Shown here: positions 23,412 to 33,200 of the stretch, in pieces
Layout: every line of letters begins with the position of its first letter
Position numbering within the stretch: the stretch's first letter is position 1
Assembly (NCBI GenBank): GCA_045805505.1
Contig: JBJMLA010000158.1
Coordinates: forward strand, 14,282 to 78,281
DNA: 64,000 nt
Direction of reading: 5' to 3'
Source: BP-464 sp045805505
GTDB taxonomy: Bacteria; Actinomycetota; Thermoleophilia; Solirubrobacterales; Solirubrobacteraceae
Made by a program: the position numbers and the translations under genes
The notes under the pieces: model-generated
The model's input: only the letters and a program-made list of their open reading frames with translations
Told to the model about the DNA's origin: nothing
The model's database searches: none

Positions 23412-24833
23412 TTACCCGAAGAAGCGCGGCGCGGCCTCGCGGATGCGCTGGGCGATCGCCGCGTTGCCCGGGACGTTGGGATGGAACGACGCCTTGCCGC
23501 CCGCCTGGCTGTTGAAGCCGTTGATCCAGTCCTGTTGGCCGAGGTTGCACGCCGGATGCGCGGCGAACGTCTTGACCAGCCCGACGAAGCGGAACTTCGC
23601 GCGGCCGTGCACCGCGGCGGCGATGACGTCGTTGAGCTGGTTGGCCGTCCGGGCCAGCCGCGGCGCGTCGTCGTCGCTCATCGCGCCGCAGCGATCGATG
23701 TGGTCGGCGGGAACGAGCCGCGGGTAGCCGAGCACCAGCACCGTCGCGTTCGGTGCCTTTGCACGGATCTCGTCGTAGGTCGCTGCGAGCTTCGCTCTCG
23801 TCGCGGCGAGCGCGGCGTCGGTGAAGTACTTCTTCAGCGCGTTCTCGCACGTCGTCGGCCCGGGCTTGACGCAGTCGTCGAGGATGTCGGCGAAGTGCAT
23901 GTCGTTGCCGCCGATGCTCACCGTGACCAGCCCCGTGTCCTGGTTGAGGACGTAGGCGAGCTTGCTGCGCAGCTGGGCGGTCTTGTCGCCGGTGCAGGCC
24001 TCGAAGTCCGCCCGTATGGACTGAAAGCCGGGGGCGAGCTGCGTGGCCAGCGTGGCCCAGTAGGACTGGCTGGACTGATAGCAGGAGCCGGAGTCCTCGT
24101 AGAAGCTGCCGGCGCCGATGCCCGCGGCGTATGAGTCACCGAGCACGACCATCCGGCGCGGCGTCGACGAGACGCAGCCGGGAAGGCCCTGGGGCAGGCC
24201 CTTCTGCCAGAAACGCAGTGCCTTGGCGTTGATCCATCCCTCGTGGCCCTGGCCGTCGCTCGAGAGGCGGATCCACGTTTTCTTACCGGTCCGGTTCGAG
24301 CACTGGATCGGGGTGAACAGCCCCTTGGGGAGGCTGATGAGCGGGTTGATCGCGCCCCCCGGCCGCGTGCGCACGACGGAGTTGCGCGTGAGGCGGTACT
24401 CCTTCGCTGCGGCCCACGGCTGCTGGAACCAGACGTGGTTGCCGGTCGGGTCCGGGCACGTCGGCGAGCCCTCGAGCCGGCCGGCGCTGTAGGTCTTGAG
24501 GTTCTTGTCGGCGACCCAGCCCACGTTGGGGATGTGGTCCCACAGGACCTGCCCGTTCTGGGTGGTGCTGGTCAGCTGGCAGTCGATCGGCCACCACTGG
24601 TCCTTCTGGACCTCGGCCGCGACGTCCGAGCGGGAGTTGAGCTCGGCGTAGGCGCGGGAGGTGCGCATGACCCGGTACTGCAGCCGGGCCTTCCACGGCT
24701 TGAGCCGGTAGACGTGGTCCTTGCTCGGGTCGCCGCCGTCTCCGGGCGGGTCGTCGCCCGGCGGCAGGCCGGCGAACGCCGGAGCGACGCCGGCCGCGAA
24801 GGCGGCGAGAAGGACGATCCACAGCGCGCGCAT
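23412..24833 (-). CDS. Secreted SGNH/GDSL hydrolase (copy 1)
   Basis: This 473-residue protein has a signal peptide (MRALWIVLLAAFAAG, cut near 21). Two N-terminal SH3-like or cell-wall-type repeats follow (PWKARLQYRVMRTSRAYAEL and PWAAAKEYRLTRNSVVRTRP). The SGNH domain carries block I VVLGDSYAAGIGAG with the nucleophile Ser, block III SIGGNDMHF, and block V ASFHPNVPGNAAI with the catalytic His. Multiple Cys pairs suggest disulfides. It should hydrolyse an ester outside the cell. It is ten bases downstream of a close paralogue and probably co-transcribed. Confidence 0.9.
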   Translation of the reverse strand: MRALWIVLLAAFAAGVAPAFAGLPPGDDPPGDGGDPSKDHVYRLKPWKARLQYRVMRTSRAYAELNSRSDVAAEVQKDQWWPIDCQLTSTTQNGQVLWDHIPNVGWVADKNLKTYSAGRLEGSPTCPDPTGNHVWFQQPWAAAKEYRLTRNSVVRTRPGGAINPLISLPKGLFTPIQCSNRTGKKTWIRLSSDGQGHEGWINAKALRFWQKGLPQGLPGCVSSTPRRMVVLGDSYAAGIGAGSFYEDSGSCYQSSQSYWATLATQLAPGFQSIRADFEACTGDKTAQLRSKLAYVLNQDTGLVTVSIGGNDMHFADILDDCVKPGPTTCENALKKYFTDAALAATRAKLAATYDEIRAKAPNATVLVLGYPRLVPADHIDRCGAMSDDDAPRLARTANQLNDVIAAAVHGRAKFRFVGLVKTFAAHPACNLGQQDWINGFNSQAGGKASFHPNVPGNAAIAQRIREAAPRFFG

Positions 24834-24843
24834 GGCCGGGGTC

Positions 24844-26256
24844 CTACCCGAAGATCCGGGGCGCCGCGCCGGTGAGCAGCGAGGCGATGGCCCGGTGGCC
24901 GGACTCGTTGGGATGGAAGGACTCGAGGCTGTCGGTCGGCACGACGCCGTTGATCCAGTCGGCGGCGTCGTCGTTGCAGGCGGGGTGGCCCAGGAACGTC
25001 TTGACCAGCCCGATAAAGCGGAAGTCCGGCCGCTTGCCGACGGTGCCCCTGATCACGTTGTTGACGAGCGTCGCCGCCCGCTGCAGGCGCGGAGCGTCGT
25101 CGTCGCTGATCGCCCCGCAGCCGTCGACGTGGTCGCGCGGCACCAGCTCGGGGTAGCCGAGGACGAGCACCTTCGCGTTGGGAGCCCGGTTGCGGATCGC
25201 GCGGTAGACCCCGTCGAGCTTGGACTCGAGGGCTCGCAGATCCGTGGGTTCGAAGTGCGAGTCGATCGCCTCCTTGCAGGTCGTGCCGCGCGGCTTGACG
25301 CAGTTCTTCAGGACGGTGGAGAACCCGAGGTCGTTGCCGCCGATGCTGATGGTGACGACGCCGGTGTCGCGATCGAGGCGCCCGAGCTGGTGATCGAGCA
25401 CGCCGTCGGTCTTGGCTCCCGAGCAGGCGACGAAGTCGCTCGGCGCCGTCTGGAAGCCGGTCTTCAGCTTGAGCTGCAGGAGCGCCCAGTAGGAGTTGTT
25501 GGACCGCCGGCAGTCGCCGGAGCCGGTCATGTAGTCGTTGGCGCCCTGGCCGGCGGCATAGGAGTCGCCCATCGCGACCCAGTGCAGCGGCGGGGCATCC
25601 ACCGCGCACGCCGGCAGCCCGGCCGGCAGGCCCGCCTGCCAGAACTTCAGGACCTCGGCCCGCAGCCAGAACGTGCCGACCTTGGGCTGGCGGGCGACCT
25701 GGACCCACGCCCGGCCGTTGTGCGTCGCCGCGCAGTCGATCGTCGTCCACGACCGGTTCTCATAGATCCGCGACGTCGCCTTGCCGCCCGGCCGCGTGCG
25801 GGCCGCGGCGCGCTTCTTGAGCCGGTACTGCTTGGTCGGTGCCCAGCCCTGCTCGAACCACACGTGCTCGGGGAACGGGACCGCGCACGACGGGGAGCCC
25901 TCGAGGCGCCCGTCGGTGTAGGTCTTGAAGTTGTGATCGGCGACCCAGCCGAGCGACGGCACATGGTTCCAGAGGACAGGGCCGTTCTGGGTGGTGGTCG
26001 TCAGCTGGCAGTCGATGTGGAACCACAGGTCCTTGTGCATCAGCGCCGACACGTCCGAGCGGGCGTTGAGCTCCTCGTAGGCCTTGGACTCCCGGACGAT
26101 GCGGTACTCGAACTTCGCCTTCCACGGCTTGAGCTTGTGGACGTGATTGGTGTCCGTATCGCCCGTCGGGTCGTCGCCGGGCGGCACCGCCGCATGGGCG
26201 GCGGGGGCCCCGAGAGCGAGGGCGGCGAGGGCGAGAACGAGCAGGCGTGCTGGCAT
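24844..26256 (-). CDS. Secreted SGNH/GDSL hydrolase (copy 2)
   Basis: ATG 26256 gives 470 residues with a signal peptide (MPARLLVLALAALALGAPAA). The layout is the same as its neighbour's: two SH3-like modules (PWKAKFEYRIVRESKAYEEL and APTKQYRLKKRAAARTRP), then an SGNH domain (VAMGDSYAAGQGAN, SIGGNDLGF, ESFHPNESGHRA). The two proteins align end to end and came from a tandem duplication. A longer reading into 26724 lacks any recognisable protein and overlaps the divergent phosphoesterase. Substrate unknown; a cell-wall or surface lipid ester is likely. Confidence 0.9.
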   Translation of the reverse strand: MPARLLVLALAALALGAPAAHAAVPPGDDPTGDTDTNHVHKLKPWKAKFEYRIVRESKAYEELNARSDVSALMHKDLWFHIDCQLTTTTQNGPVLWNHVPSLGWVADHNFKTYTDGRLEGSPSCAVPFPEHVWFEQGWAPTKQYRLKKRAAARTRPGGKATSRIYENRSWTTIDCAATHNGRAWVQVARQPKVGTFWLRAEVLKFWQAGLPAGLPACAVDAPPLHWVAMGDSYAAGQGANDYMTGSGDCRRSNNSYWALLQLKLKTGFQTAPSDFVACSGAKTDGVLDHQLGRLDRDTGVVTISIGGNDLGFSTVLKNCVKPRGTTCKEAIDSHFEPTDLRALESKLDGVYRAIRNRAPNAKVLVLGYPELVPRDHVDGCGAISDDDAPRLQRAATLVNNVIRGTVGKRPDFRFIGLVKTFLGHPACNDDAADWINGVVPTDSLESFHPNESGHRAIASLLTGAAPRIFG

Positions 26257-26344
26257 GTGTCCGCTCAAATATCCAAAACTGGGTAGGAAGAGCGGTCCTC
26301 TGGACATTTCTGGCGCGCCGCCGCTCACGGCAGACTGTGCGGCG

Positions 26345-27397
26345 ATGCGGACCCTCGTGATCTCCGACCTGCACCTGGGCGCCCGCACCGGGGTCGGCGT
26401 GCTGCACCAGCCGGCGCCGCTCGAGGCGCTCGTCGCCGCGCTCGACGCCATCGACCGGCTGGTGCTGCTGGGTGACACCATCGAGCTGCGGCAGGGTCCG
26501 GCGGCCGAGGCGCTCGAGGCGGCCGCGCCGGTCCTCGCCGCGCTCGGGGCGGCGATGGCCGAGGGCGAGATCGTGCTCGTTCCCGGCAACCACGACCACG
26601 CGCTGACCGCGCCCTGGGCCGAGAGCCGCGGTCGCGCCCTCGCGCTCGACGAGCGTGCTGCCCCGGCCGAGGCCTCGCCGCTGGCCGCCGCGGTGGCCGC
26701 GGCGCTCGCCCCGGCGGCGACCACGGTCGCCTATCCCGGCCTCTGGCTGGCCGAAGGCGTCTACGCCACCCACGGGCACTACCTCGACGTCCACGGGACG
26801 GTCCCGGCCTACGAGCGACTGAGCGCGGGCGTCCTGGCCCGCGCGCTCGGCGGCCCGCCGGCGACGGGCGCAGTGCCCGACGACTACGAGTCGGTGCTCG
26901 CGCCCATGTACGCGCTGCTCGGCGCCGTCGCCGCGCGCGCGACGCCTGGGCGGCCCGTCCGCGGCACCGGAGCCGCGGGCCGCGCCTGGCGGTCGCTGAC
27001 CCACGAGGGGCGCCGCCCGCTGCGCGCCCGGCTGGCGGTCGCCGCGTTCCCGGTGGCCATCGCGGCGATCAACCGCGCGGGCATCGGCCCCGTTCGCGGC
27101 GACCTCTCCGGCGACGCGCTGCGGCGCGGCGGGCTCCACGGCATGCGCGAGGCGCTGCGCCGCCTCGGCGTGGGCGCCGAGACGGTGATCTTCGGACACA
27201 CCCACCGCACCGGCCCGCTGCCCGCCGACGACGCCCGCGAGTGGACCGGGCTGCTCAACACGGGCTCCTGGGTGCACGAGCCGCACTTCGTCGGCCGTGA
27301 GGGGTCTGCCGGTCCGTACTGGCCGGGGGGCGCGGCGCTGGTCGAGCCCGGGCGCCCGCCGGTGCTGCTGCGGGTGCTCGCCGACGTCGCGCTCTAG
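26345..27397 (+). CDS. Calcineurin-like metallophosphoesterase
   Basis: ATG 26345 (CAGACT eight bases upstream suggests a leaderless message) gives 350 residues. All metal motifs are present: VISDLHLGA, LLGDTIELR, VPGNHDHAL, THGHYLD and FGHTHRTGPL. An Ala/Arg-rich insert (about residues 150-260, with a hydrophobic stretch LAVAAFPVAIAAINRAG) separates the third and fourth motifs, which is unusual. It hydrolyses a phosphomono- or diester, substrate unknown. Its TAG stop shares a CTAG with the convergent thioredoxin-like gene. Confidence 0.88.
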   Translation: MRTLVISDLHLGARTGVGVLHQPAPLEALVAALDAIDRLVLLGDTIELRQGPAAEALEAAAPVLAALGAAMAEGEIVLVPGNHDHALTAPWAESRGRALALDERAAPAEASPLAAAVAAALAPAATTVAYPGLWLAEGVYATHGHYLDVHGTVPAYERLSAGVLARALGGPPATGAVPDDYESVLAPMYALLGAVAARATPGRPVRGTGAAGRAWRSLTHEGRRPLRARLAVAAFPVAIAAINRAGIGPVRGDLSGDALRRGGLHGMREALRRLGVGAETVIFGHTHRTGPLPADDAREWTGLLNTGSWVHEPHFVGREGSAGPYWPGGAALVEPGRPPVLLRVLADVAL

Positions 27398-28140
27398 CGC
27401 GCGGCGATGCCCGGGGTGAAGCAGGTGGCGTGGCAGGTGACGCCCGGGCCGACCTCCAGCGCGAGGACGCCCTCGGTGTGGCGGTCGTGCTGCACGAGCG
27501 GGTAGGCGCCCGGGTGGGCGACCGCAAGCTCGTGCCCGTCGACCGCGACCGTTCCCGAGCCCGACAGCACCGCCCACACGCCCCCCGCCTCGTAGGGGCC
27601 CGAGTAGGCGCCGGGCTGCTCGGGCGTGGGCACGACGATCAGTGCCGCGGGATCGTCCTCGGGGCGCAGCGGCTCGAGCAACTCGCGCTCGACGCCCAGC
27701 AGCTCCTGGACGACCTGCTCGGTCTCCTCGTAGCCGCCCTCGCCGTAGTGGAAGTGCGCGAGCCGCGAACCGCCGTCGAACAGGTAGCGCGCCGGCCAGC
27801 CCTCGTTGTCGTAGAGCTGCCACAGCTCGAAGCGGGTGTCGAGACAGACGGGATGCTCGATGCCCAGCCGCGCCACGGCCTCGCGCACGACGTCCTCATC
27901 GCGGCCGGGTGCGTAGCCGGGCGCGTGGACCGAGATGACCCGCAGGCCGTCGGCCTCGTAGCGCTCGTGCCAGGCACGGACATAGTCCAGCGCGCGCAGT
28001 GACTGCACACGGCAGAAGTCGAAGAACTCGATGAGCACCGGTCGACCGCGCTGCTTGTCCATCCGCAGCGGCGCCACGTTGACCCACGCGAGGTCGCGCG
28101 GAAAGGTCGGCGCGGCGATCGTGTCGACCGGCGGTCGCAT
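27394..28140 (-). CDS. Thioredoxin-fold protein lacking the second active Cys
   Basis: ATG 28140 is preceded by TATCGT seven bases upstream, supporting this start over 28149. The 248-residue protein has a DipZ/TlpA-like thioredoxin fold: PVLIEFFDFCRVQSLRAL, then VISVHAPGY and YDNEGWPARYLFDGG with the cis-Pro region. The active site reads FCRVQ, so CxxC has become CxxQ and only one Cys remains. It is not a disulfide reductant but could be a peroxiredoxin-like or monothiol enzyme. The C-terminal half (VWAVLSGSGTVAVDGHELAV) resembles a cupin-like or jelly-roll domain. Stops are shared with the convergent gene (CTAG). Confidence 0.75.
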   Translation of the reverse strand: MRPPVDTIAAPTFPRDLAWVNVAPLRMDKQRGRPVLIEFFDFCRVQSLRALDYVRAWHERYEADGLRVISVHAPGYAPGRDEDVVREAVARLGIEHPVCLDTRFELWQLYDNEGWPARYLFDGGSRLAHFHYGEGGYEETEQVVQELLGVERELLEPLRPEDDPAALIVVPTPEQPGAYSGPYEAGGVWAVLSGSGTVAVDGHELAVAHPGAYPLVQHDRHTEGVLALEVGPGVTCHATCFTPGIAAR

Positions 28141-28263
28141 CGCGGCCACGATAACCGCAACTTGGCGCAGAACCCGGGTTTAGGGGGTCCAGCGGCAGGG
28201 GCAGCTCCCCAGGAGCGGTTTCTGCCTCACCACCCCCACTACGCAAACATCCCAGGAGGAGAC

Positions 28264-29043
28264 TTGCGCAAAATCATCACCCTGGCCATCGCGGGCCTGT
28301 TGGCCTTCGCCGCGGTAGCCCTCGCTGTTCAGGAGAACTCCTACACCGTCGACGGCGCCACCTCGCCGACGAGCGCCGGCTCGAAGAAGAAGCCCGTTCC
28401 CGTCCAGGTGAAGTTCGGCTACACCGTTGCCGAGAAGAGCGGCAAGCGCCCGGCGCTCATCAAGCAGTACTCGATCAACTTCGCCGGCCTGCAGGTCAAC
28501 GGCAGCCTGTTCAAGGGCTGCTCGGCCGCCAAGATCGATCAGGACCAGACCGACGCGAACTGCCCGAAGGGCTCGCTGATGGGTACCGGCAACGTCGAGA
28601 ACAACGCCGGCCAGACGGCCAACGAGGCCGACAAGCCCGACGCGCTGAAGTGCCACCTGGACCTGAAGTTCTACAACGCCGGCAAGAACAAGGCGACCCT
28701 GTACCTCAAGGGCGGCCCGAGCGACCCGCGCGGCCCGGCCAAGAGCTGCCCGCTCGACGTCAACAAGGCCATCGACGCGAACTTCGTGCAGAACGCGAAG
28801 GGCACGTCGCTGGTGTTCAGCGTCGACGAGACGCTGCTGCACCCGGCCCCCGGCATCGACAACGCCGTCGTCGACGTCAACTCGGTCATCAAGAAGGTCA
28901 CGAAGAAGGTCAAGGGCAAGACCCGCGGCTACTTCGAGTCCTTCGGCGGCTGCAAGAACAAGAAGCGCCCGATCACTGTGACGTTCACCGCGGTGAGCGG
29001 CTCGACGGGCAAGGCGCAGGACCTCGCGCCCTGCAAGGCCTAG
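28264..29043 (+). CDS. Unknown secreted protein, tandem family member 1
   Basis: TTG 28264 is placed by a strong AGGAGGAG five bases before it and by the signal peptide it begins (RKIITLAIAGLLAFAAVALA). The 259-residue mature protein is beta-rich, Lys-rich and has six Cys (FKGCSAAKIDQDQTDANC, LKCHLDLKF, SCPLDVN, FGGCKNKK, LAPCKA), probably in disulfides. No known domain is visible. A second copy follows 142 bases downstream. A strong hairpin terminator lies between them. Codon use is ordinary for the region. It may be an abundant surface or extracellular protein. Confidence 0.8.
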   Translation: MRKIITLAIAGLLAFAAVALAVQENSYTVDGATSPTSAGSKKKPVPVQVKFGYTVAEKSGKRPALIKQYSINFAGLQVNGSLFKGCSAAKIDQDQTDANCPKGSLMGTGNVENNAGQTANEADKPDALKCHLDLKFYNAGKNKATLYLKGGPSDPRGPAKSCPLDVNKAIDANFVQNAKGTSLVFSVDETLLHPAPGIDNAVVDVNSVIKKVTKKVKGKTRGYFESFGGCKNKKRPITVTFTAVSGSTGKAQDLAPCKA

Positions 29044-29069
29044 TCCTCAGCGACAGGCACTGAAGTTCC

Positions 29070-29097
29070 GAGAGGGCGGCCGAGAGGCCGCCCTCTC
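29070..29097 (+). terminator. Hairpin terminator between tandem paralogues
   Basis: GAGAGGGCGGCC pairs perfectly with GGCCGCCCTCTC across a GAGA tetraloop, 26 bases after the stop of the first copy. No long T-run follows, as is common in high-GC actinobacteria. Confidence 0.75.
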
Positions 29098-29185
29098 CAC
29101 ATTTCTGGGGACTGGCACTCCGGGGTTCAGCGGTTTAGGCTTGCGCGCTTCCCCCGTCCCGCTTCGCACTTTCTTAGGAGGAGAG

Positions 29186-29968
29186 TTGCGCAAACTCCGC
29201 ATCGTCTGCCTGGCAGTCGCCGGCATCATGGTCTTCACGGCCATCGCCCTGGCCGCACAGGAGAACACCTACACCGTCTCCGGTGGTGTCAAGCCCACCA
29301 AGATCGGCACGAAGAAGAAGCCGACGCCCGTCTCGCTGGACTTCGACTACACCGTCGGTGAGAAGTCGGGCAAGCGCCCGGCGCTGATCGACCAGTACGA
29401 CATCTTCTTCGAGAACGGCCAGGTCAACACCAAGTACTTCCCGGTCTGCTCGGCCGCGAAGATCGACCAGGACCAGACCGACGCGAACTGCCCGAAGGGC
29501 TCGCTGATGGGTCAGGGCAACGTCGAGAACAACGCGGGCCAGACGGCCAACGAGGCCGACAAGCCCGACGCGCTGAAGTGCCACCTGGATCTCAAGATCT
29601 ACAACGCCGGCAACCAGCACGCGGCGCTGTACCTCAAGGGCGGTCCGGCGGACCCGCGTGGCCCGGCGAAGAGCTGCCCGCTCGACGTCAACAAGGCCAT
29701 CGACGCGACGTTCGTCAAGCGTGCCACCGGCACGTCGCTGGTGTTCGACGTCGACGAGACGCTGCTGCACCCGGCCCCCGGCATCGACAACGCGGTCGTC
29801 CAGGTCAACTCGACGATCCGCAAGGCGACCAAGAAGGTCAAGGGCAAGACCCGCGGCTTCTTCGAGTCGGCCGGCAAGTGCCGCAACGGCAAGAGCGGCA
29901 TCAAGGTGACGTTCCGCCAGGTCGACGGCAGCAAGCAGACGGTCTCGACGACCGGCAAGTGCACCTGA
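29186..29968 (+). CDS. Unknown secreted protein, tandem family member 2
   Basis: TTG 29186 follows AGGAGGAG in the same arrangement as copy 1 (both read TTGCGCAAA). The 260-residue product has a signal peptide (RKLRIVCLAVAGIMVFTAIA) and the same Cys pattern (FPVCSAAKIDQDQTDANC, LKCHLDLKI, SCPLDVN, AGKCRNGK, TGKC). The middle third is almost identical to copy 1 at the DNA level, while the ends differ. This suggests gene conversion or recent duplication. No function can be assigned. Confidence 0.8.
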   Translation: MRKLRIVCLAVAGIMVFTAIALAAQENTYTVSGGVKPTKIGTKKKPTPVSLDFDYTVGEKSGKRPALIDQYDIFFENGQVNTKYFPVCSAAKIDQDQTDANCPKGSLMGQGNVENNAGQTANEADKPDALKCHLDLKIYNAGNQHAALYLKGGPADPRGPAKSCPLDVNKAIDATFVKRATGTSLVFDVDETLLHPAPGIDNAVVQVNSTIRKATKKVKGKTRGFFESAGKCRNGKSGIKVTFRQVDGSKQTVSTTGKCT

Positions 29969-29996
29969 GTCGCTGAAGCGACCCAGCTCGACGTCC

Positions 29997-30024
29997 ACGG
30001 GGCGGGCCGCACGGCCCGCCCCGT
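29997..30024 (+). terminator. Hairpin terminator after paralogue 2
   Basis: ACGGGGCGGGCC pairs with GGCCCGCCCCGT across a GCAC loop, 28 bases after the stop of copy 2. Confidence 0.75.
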
Positions 30025-30032
30025 CGTCGTTC

Positions 30033-30038
30033 TAGACT
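30033..30038 (+). promoter_or_regulatory. TAGACT -10 box, leaderless start
   Basis: TAGACT lies ten bases before ATG 30049. It follows the terminator directly, so it should drive the small membrane-protein gene. Confidence 0.5.
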
Positions 30039-30048
30039 CGCCGCTCTG

Positions 30049-30171
30049 ATGACGGCACACGTCGGGCACTGGACGACCTCGCTGCTCTACTTCGCGCCGG
30101 TCGTCGTCCTGGTGGGGTTCCTCGCGGTGCAGAGCCGGCGCGAGCGCCGGCAGGCGCGCGACGACGACTGA
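30049..30171 (+). CDS. Small single-pass membrane protein, 40 residues
   Basis: ATG 30049 opens a 40-residue frame: a short polar start, one hydrophobic helix (LLYFAPVVVLVGFLAV), then a charged tail (QSRRERRQARDDD). The pattern suits a single-pass inner-membrane peptide with cytoplasmic C-terminus. No Shine-Dalgarno is visible; a TAGACT box ten bases upstream supports leaderless expression. Function unknown; it stands between the secreted paralogues and the PAS-EAL gene. Confidence 0.5.
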   Translation: MTAHVGHWTTSLLYFAPVVVLVGFLAVQSRRERRQARDDD

Positions 30172-30247
30172 CACCATCGAGTTGCACAAACCTGATTACT
30201 GTGGATGGGGGATGTGCTGAGCGTCGGCGGATGCCGATGTTTCATTT

Positions 30248-33200
30248 GTGACGTACGCGTTCCACGACGAGCTGCTCCCCGGGCTCCGGGACGCGTCGGT
30301 CCGCGCGCTGCTCGAGCGCCTGCCCGGCGCCGGGGTGTTCGTCACCGACCTGGACTTCCGTGTCGTGGTCTGCGGCGGCGGCGCGTTCGCCGCGGCCGGG
30401 TGGGACCCCGCGGAGATCGAGGGCTCGCGGCTGCCCGAGATCCTGGACCCCGTCCGCTGGCCGGCCCTGGAGCGCCACTACCGTGCCGCGCTCGAGGGGC
30501 ACCCTCAGGGCTTCCGCCTTCCCCAGGACGACGGCGGCGTCTATCAGGTCGTCGCGGCGCCGCTGGTCAACGGAGGCGGCGTGACCGAGGGGATGTTCGT
30601 CGTCACCGTCGACAGCACCGCCGACTCCTACGCCGAGGAGCGCCTGCGCGAGACGCAGGCCCTGCTGCGCGCCGCGTTCGACGCGACGCCGACCGCCCTG
30701 GTGGTCTTCACCGCCGCCGGCAAGCACTTCGGCCGCATCCTCCAGGCCAACGGCGCGACCGGCCGGATGTTCGGCTACTCCATGGACTCGCTGCCGGGCA
30801 AGCGCATCCACGACGTCTTCCCTCCCGCCGAGGCCGACCGACTCGACGGCGAGCTGCGCGCCGCGGCCGAAGAGGGCGCCACGCTCTCCGCGGTCGAGCA
30901 GCCGCTCGTCGACGCGCGCGGGCGCCAGCTGTGGGGCCGCCTGCACGTGACGTTCGTGCGCGACGACAACGGCCAGGCCACCCTGGGCGTGGCCCAGCTC
31001 GAGGACGTCAGCCGCGAACGGCTCCGGGAGGAGGCGCTGCGCTTCAGCCGCGAGCGCTTCGGCCTGATCTTCCACCAGGCCGACGTGGGCATGGTGATGA
31101 TCGACCTGCAACCGGGAGCCGAGGGCACGATCCTCGAGCTCAACGATGCCTACGCAGAGCTCGTCGGCCGCCCGCTGGACGATCTGCCGGGCACGTCCAC
31201 CGCCGGCTTCAGCCACCCCGACGAGGTCGAGCGCGAGCGCGAGGCGATGCGCCGCATGGCGCGCGGCGAGATCGATCGTCACGAGGTCGACAAGCGCTAC
31301 GTGCTGCCCGACGGCACGGTGCGCGCGACCCGGCTGTGCGCCCGGGCGATCCACGACGACCAGGGCCGCGCCCGCTACTCACTCGGTGTCGCCATCGACA
31401 TCAGCGACCGGGTTCGCGCCGAAGCGGCGCGCGAGGGCATCGTCGAGTCGGTCTTCGAAGGCATCGTCGCGATCGACGCCGACGGTCTGGTCACCGTCTT
31501 CAACCGCGCCGCCGAGGAGCTCTTCGGATATGAGCGCAGCGAGGTCATGGGCCGCAAGGCGTTCGACATCTTCGTTCCGCCGGAGCACCGCGCGATCGCC
31601 GACGGCCGCATGGCCGGGATGTGGCAGGCGCCGCGCGACAGCGTCGTCGCCGAGCGCCTGCGGGCCCAGCTCCTCCACGCGGACGGGGGCCGCCTGACCG
31701 TCGAGCTGAGCATGCGCCGCACCGGCGTGGCGCCCGTCGAGTTCACGGCGTTCGTCCGCGACGTCAGCGGCGAGCACGAGGCGGACCGCCGGCGCCGCGG
31801 CGCCGAGGATCTGTTCCGGACGATGTTCGAGAACTCGGCCGTCGGCATGGCGGTCCTCAACCTCGACGGGCGCTGCCTGGAGGCCAACGCCGAGCTCTGC
31901 CGGTTCCTGGGCCGCACGGTCGGGGAGCTTCGCGCCAGCACGATCCAGGACGTCACCCACCCCGAGGACCACGTGCCGACGCCCGAGCTCGTCGAGGCGC
32001 TCACGGTGCACCGCGCACTCGATCGCGCAAAGCGCTTCGTGCGCCCCGACGGGCAGGTGGTCTGGGGGCAGGTGCACTCGACGCTGCTGATCGACGCGAG
32101 CGGCCGCCCCCGCGGGATCCAGTCCCAGGTCGTCGACATCAACGTGCACCGGCAGACCGACGCGCGGCTGGGCGCGGTGCTCGAGAGCCTGGCCGAGGGC
32201 GTGATCGCCCTCGACGGCGACAACCGCATCGAGATGGTCAACCCGGCGGCCCAGCGGCTGCTCGGCTTCGATCCGCCCGCGCTCATCGGCCGGACGATGC
32301 ACGAGTCCATCCACGCGCACACCGGCCGCTACGAGGACTGCCCGATCGTCAGGGTGGCGGGGACCGGCGAGGCCGTCCGCGTCGACGACGACACGTTCGC
32401 GCGCGCCGACGGCAGCAAGCTCCCGGTCAGCTACAGCGCGGCCCCGCTGGGCACCGGCGACGAACGCGGGGTCGTGGTCGTCTTCTCCGACATCTCCGAC
32501 CGCAAGGCCCGCGAGCAGAACCTCCACCGGCGCCTCGCGGCGCTCGACCGCCTCGAGCAGACGCGCAAGGCGCTCGCCGAGGACCGCCTGGTCATCTACA
32601 CGCAGCCCATCCTCGACATCGCGCGCGGGGAGATCGCCCAGGAGGAGCTGCTGCTGCGCATGCGTGACGAGGACGGCCACATCGTCGGACCGGGTGAGTT
32701 CCTGCCCGTGGCCGAGGAGTACGGGCTGATCTCCGACATCGACCGCTGGGTCATCGGCCAGGCCGCCACGATCGCCGCCCGCGGCCGCCACGTCGAGGTC
32801 AACGTCTCCGGGCGCACGCTCGGCCACCGCGACCTGACGGTGTGGGTCGAGGAGGCCATCGAGCGCAGCGGAGCCGACCCGCGGCTGCTGACCTTCGAGA
32901 TCACCGAGACGGCGCTGACCGCCGACCTCGAGCAGGCCTGCCGCTTCGCCGAGCGCATCGCCGAGCTGGGCTGCGGCTTCGCGCTCGACGACTTCGGCAC
33001 GGGCTACGGCAGCTTCACGCTGCTCAAGCGCCTTCCGGTCTCCTACCTGAAGATCGACATGGAGTTCGTGCGCCACCTCGTCGACGAGGAGGCCGATCGC
33101 CACGTCGTCCAGGCGGTCGTGACGCTCGCCCGCGGGTTGGGCATGCGGACGATCGCCGAGGGCGTCGAGGATCAGGCGACGCTCGACCTGCTCGCCTCGA

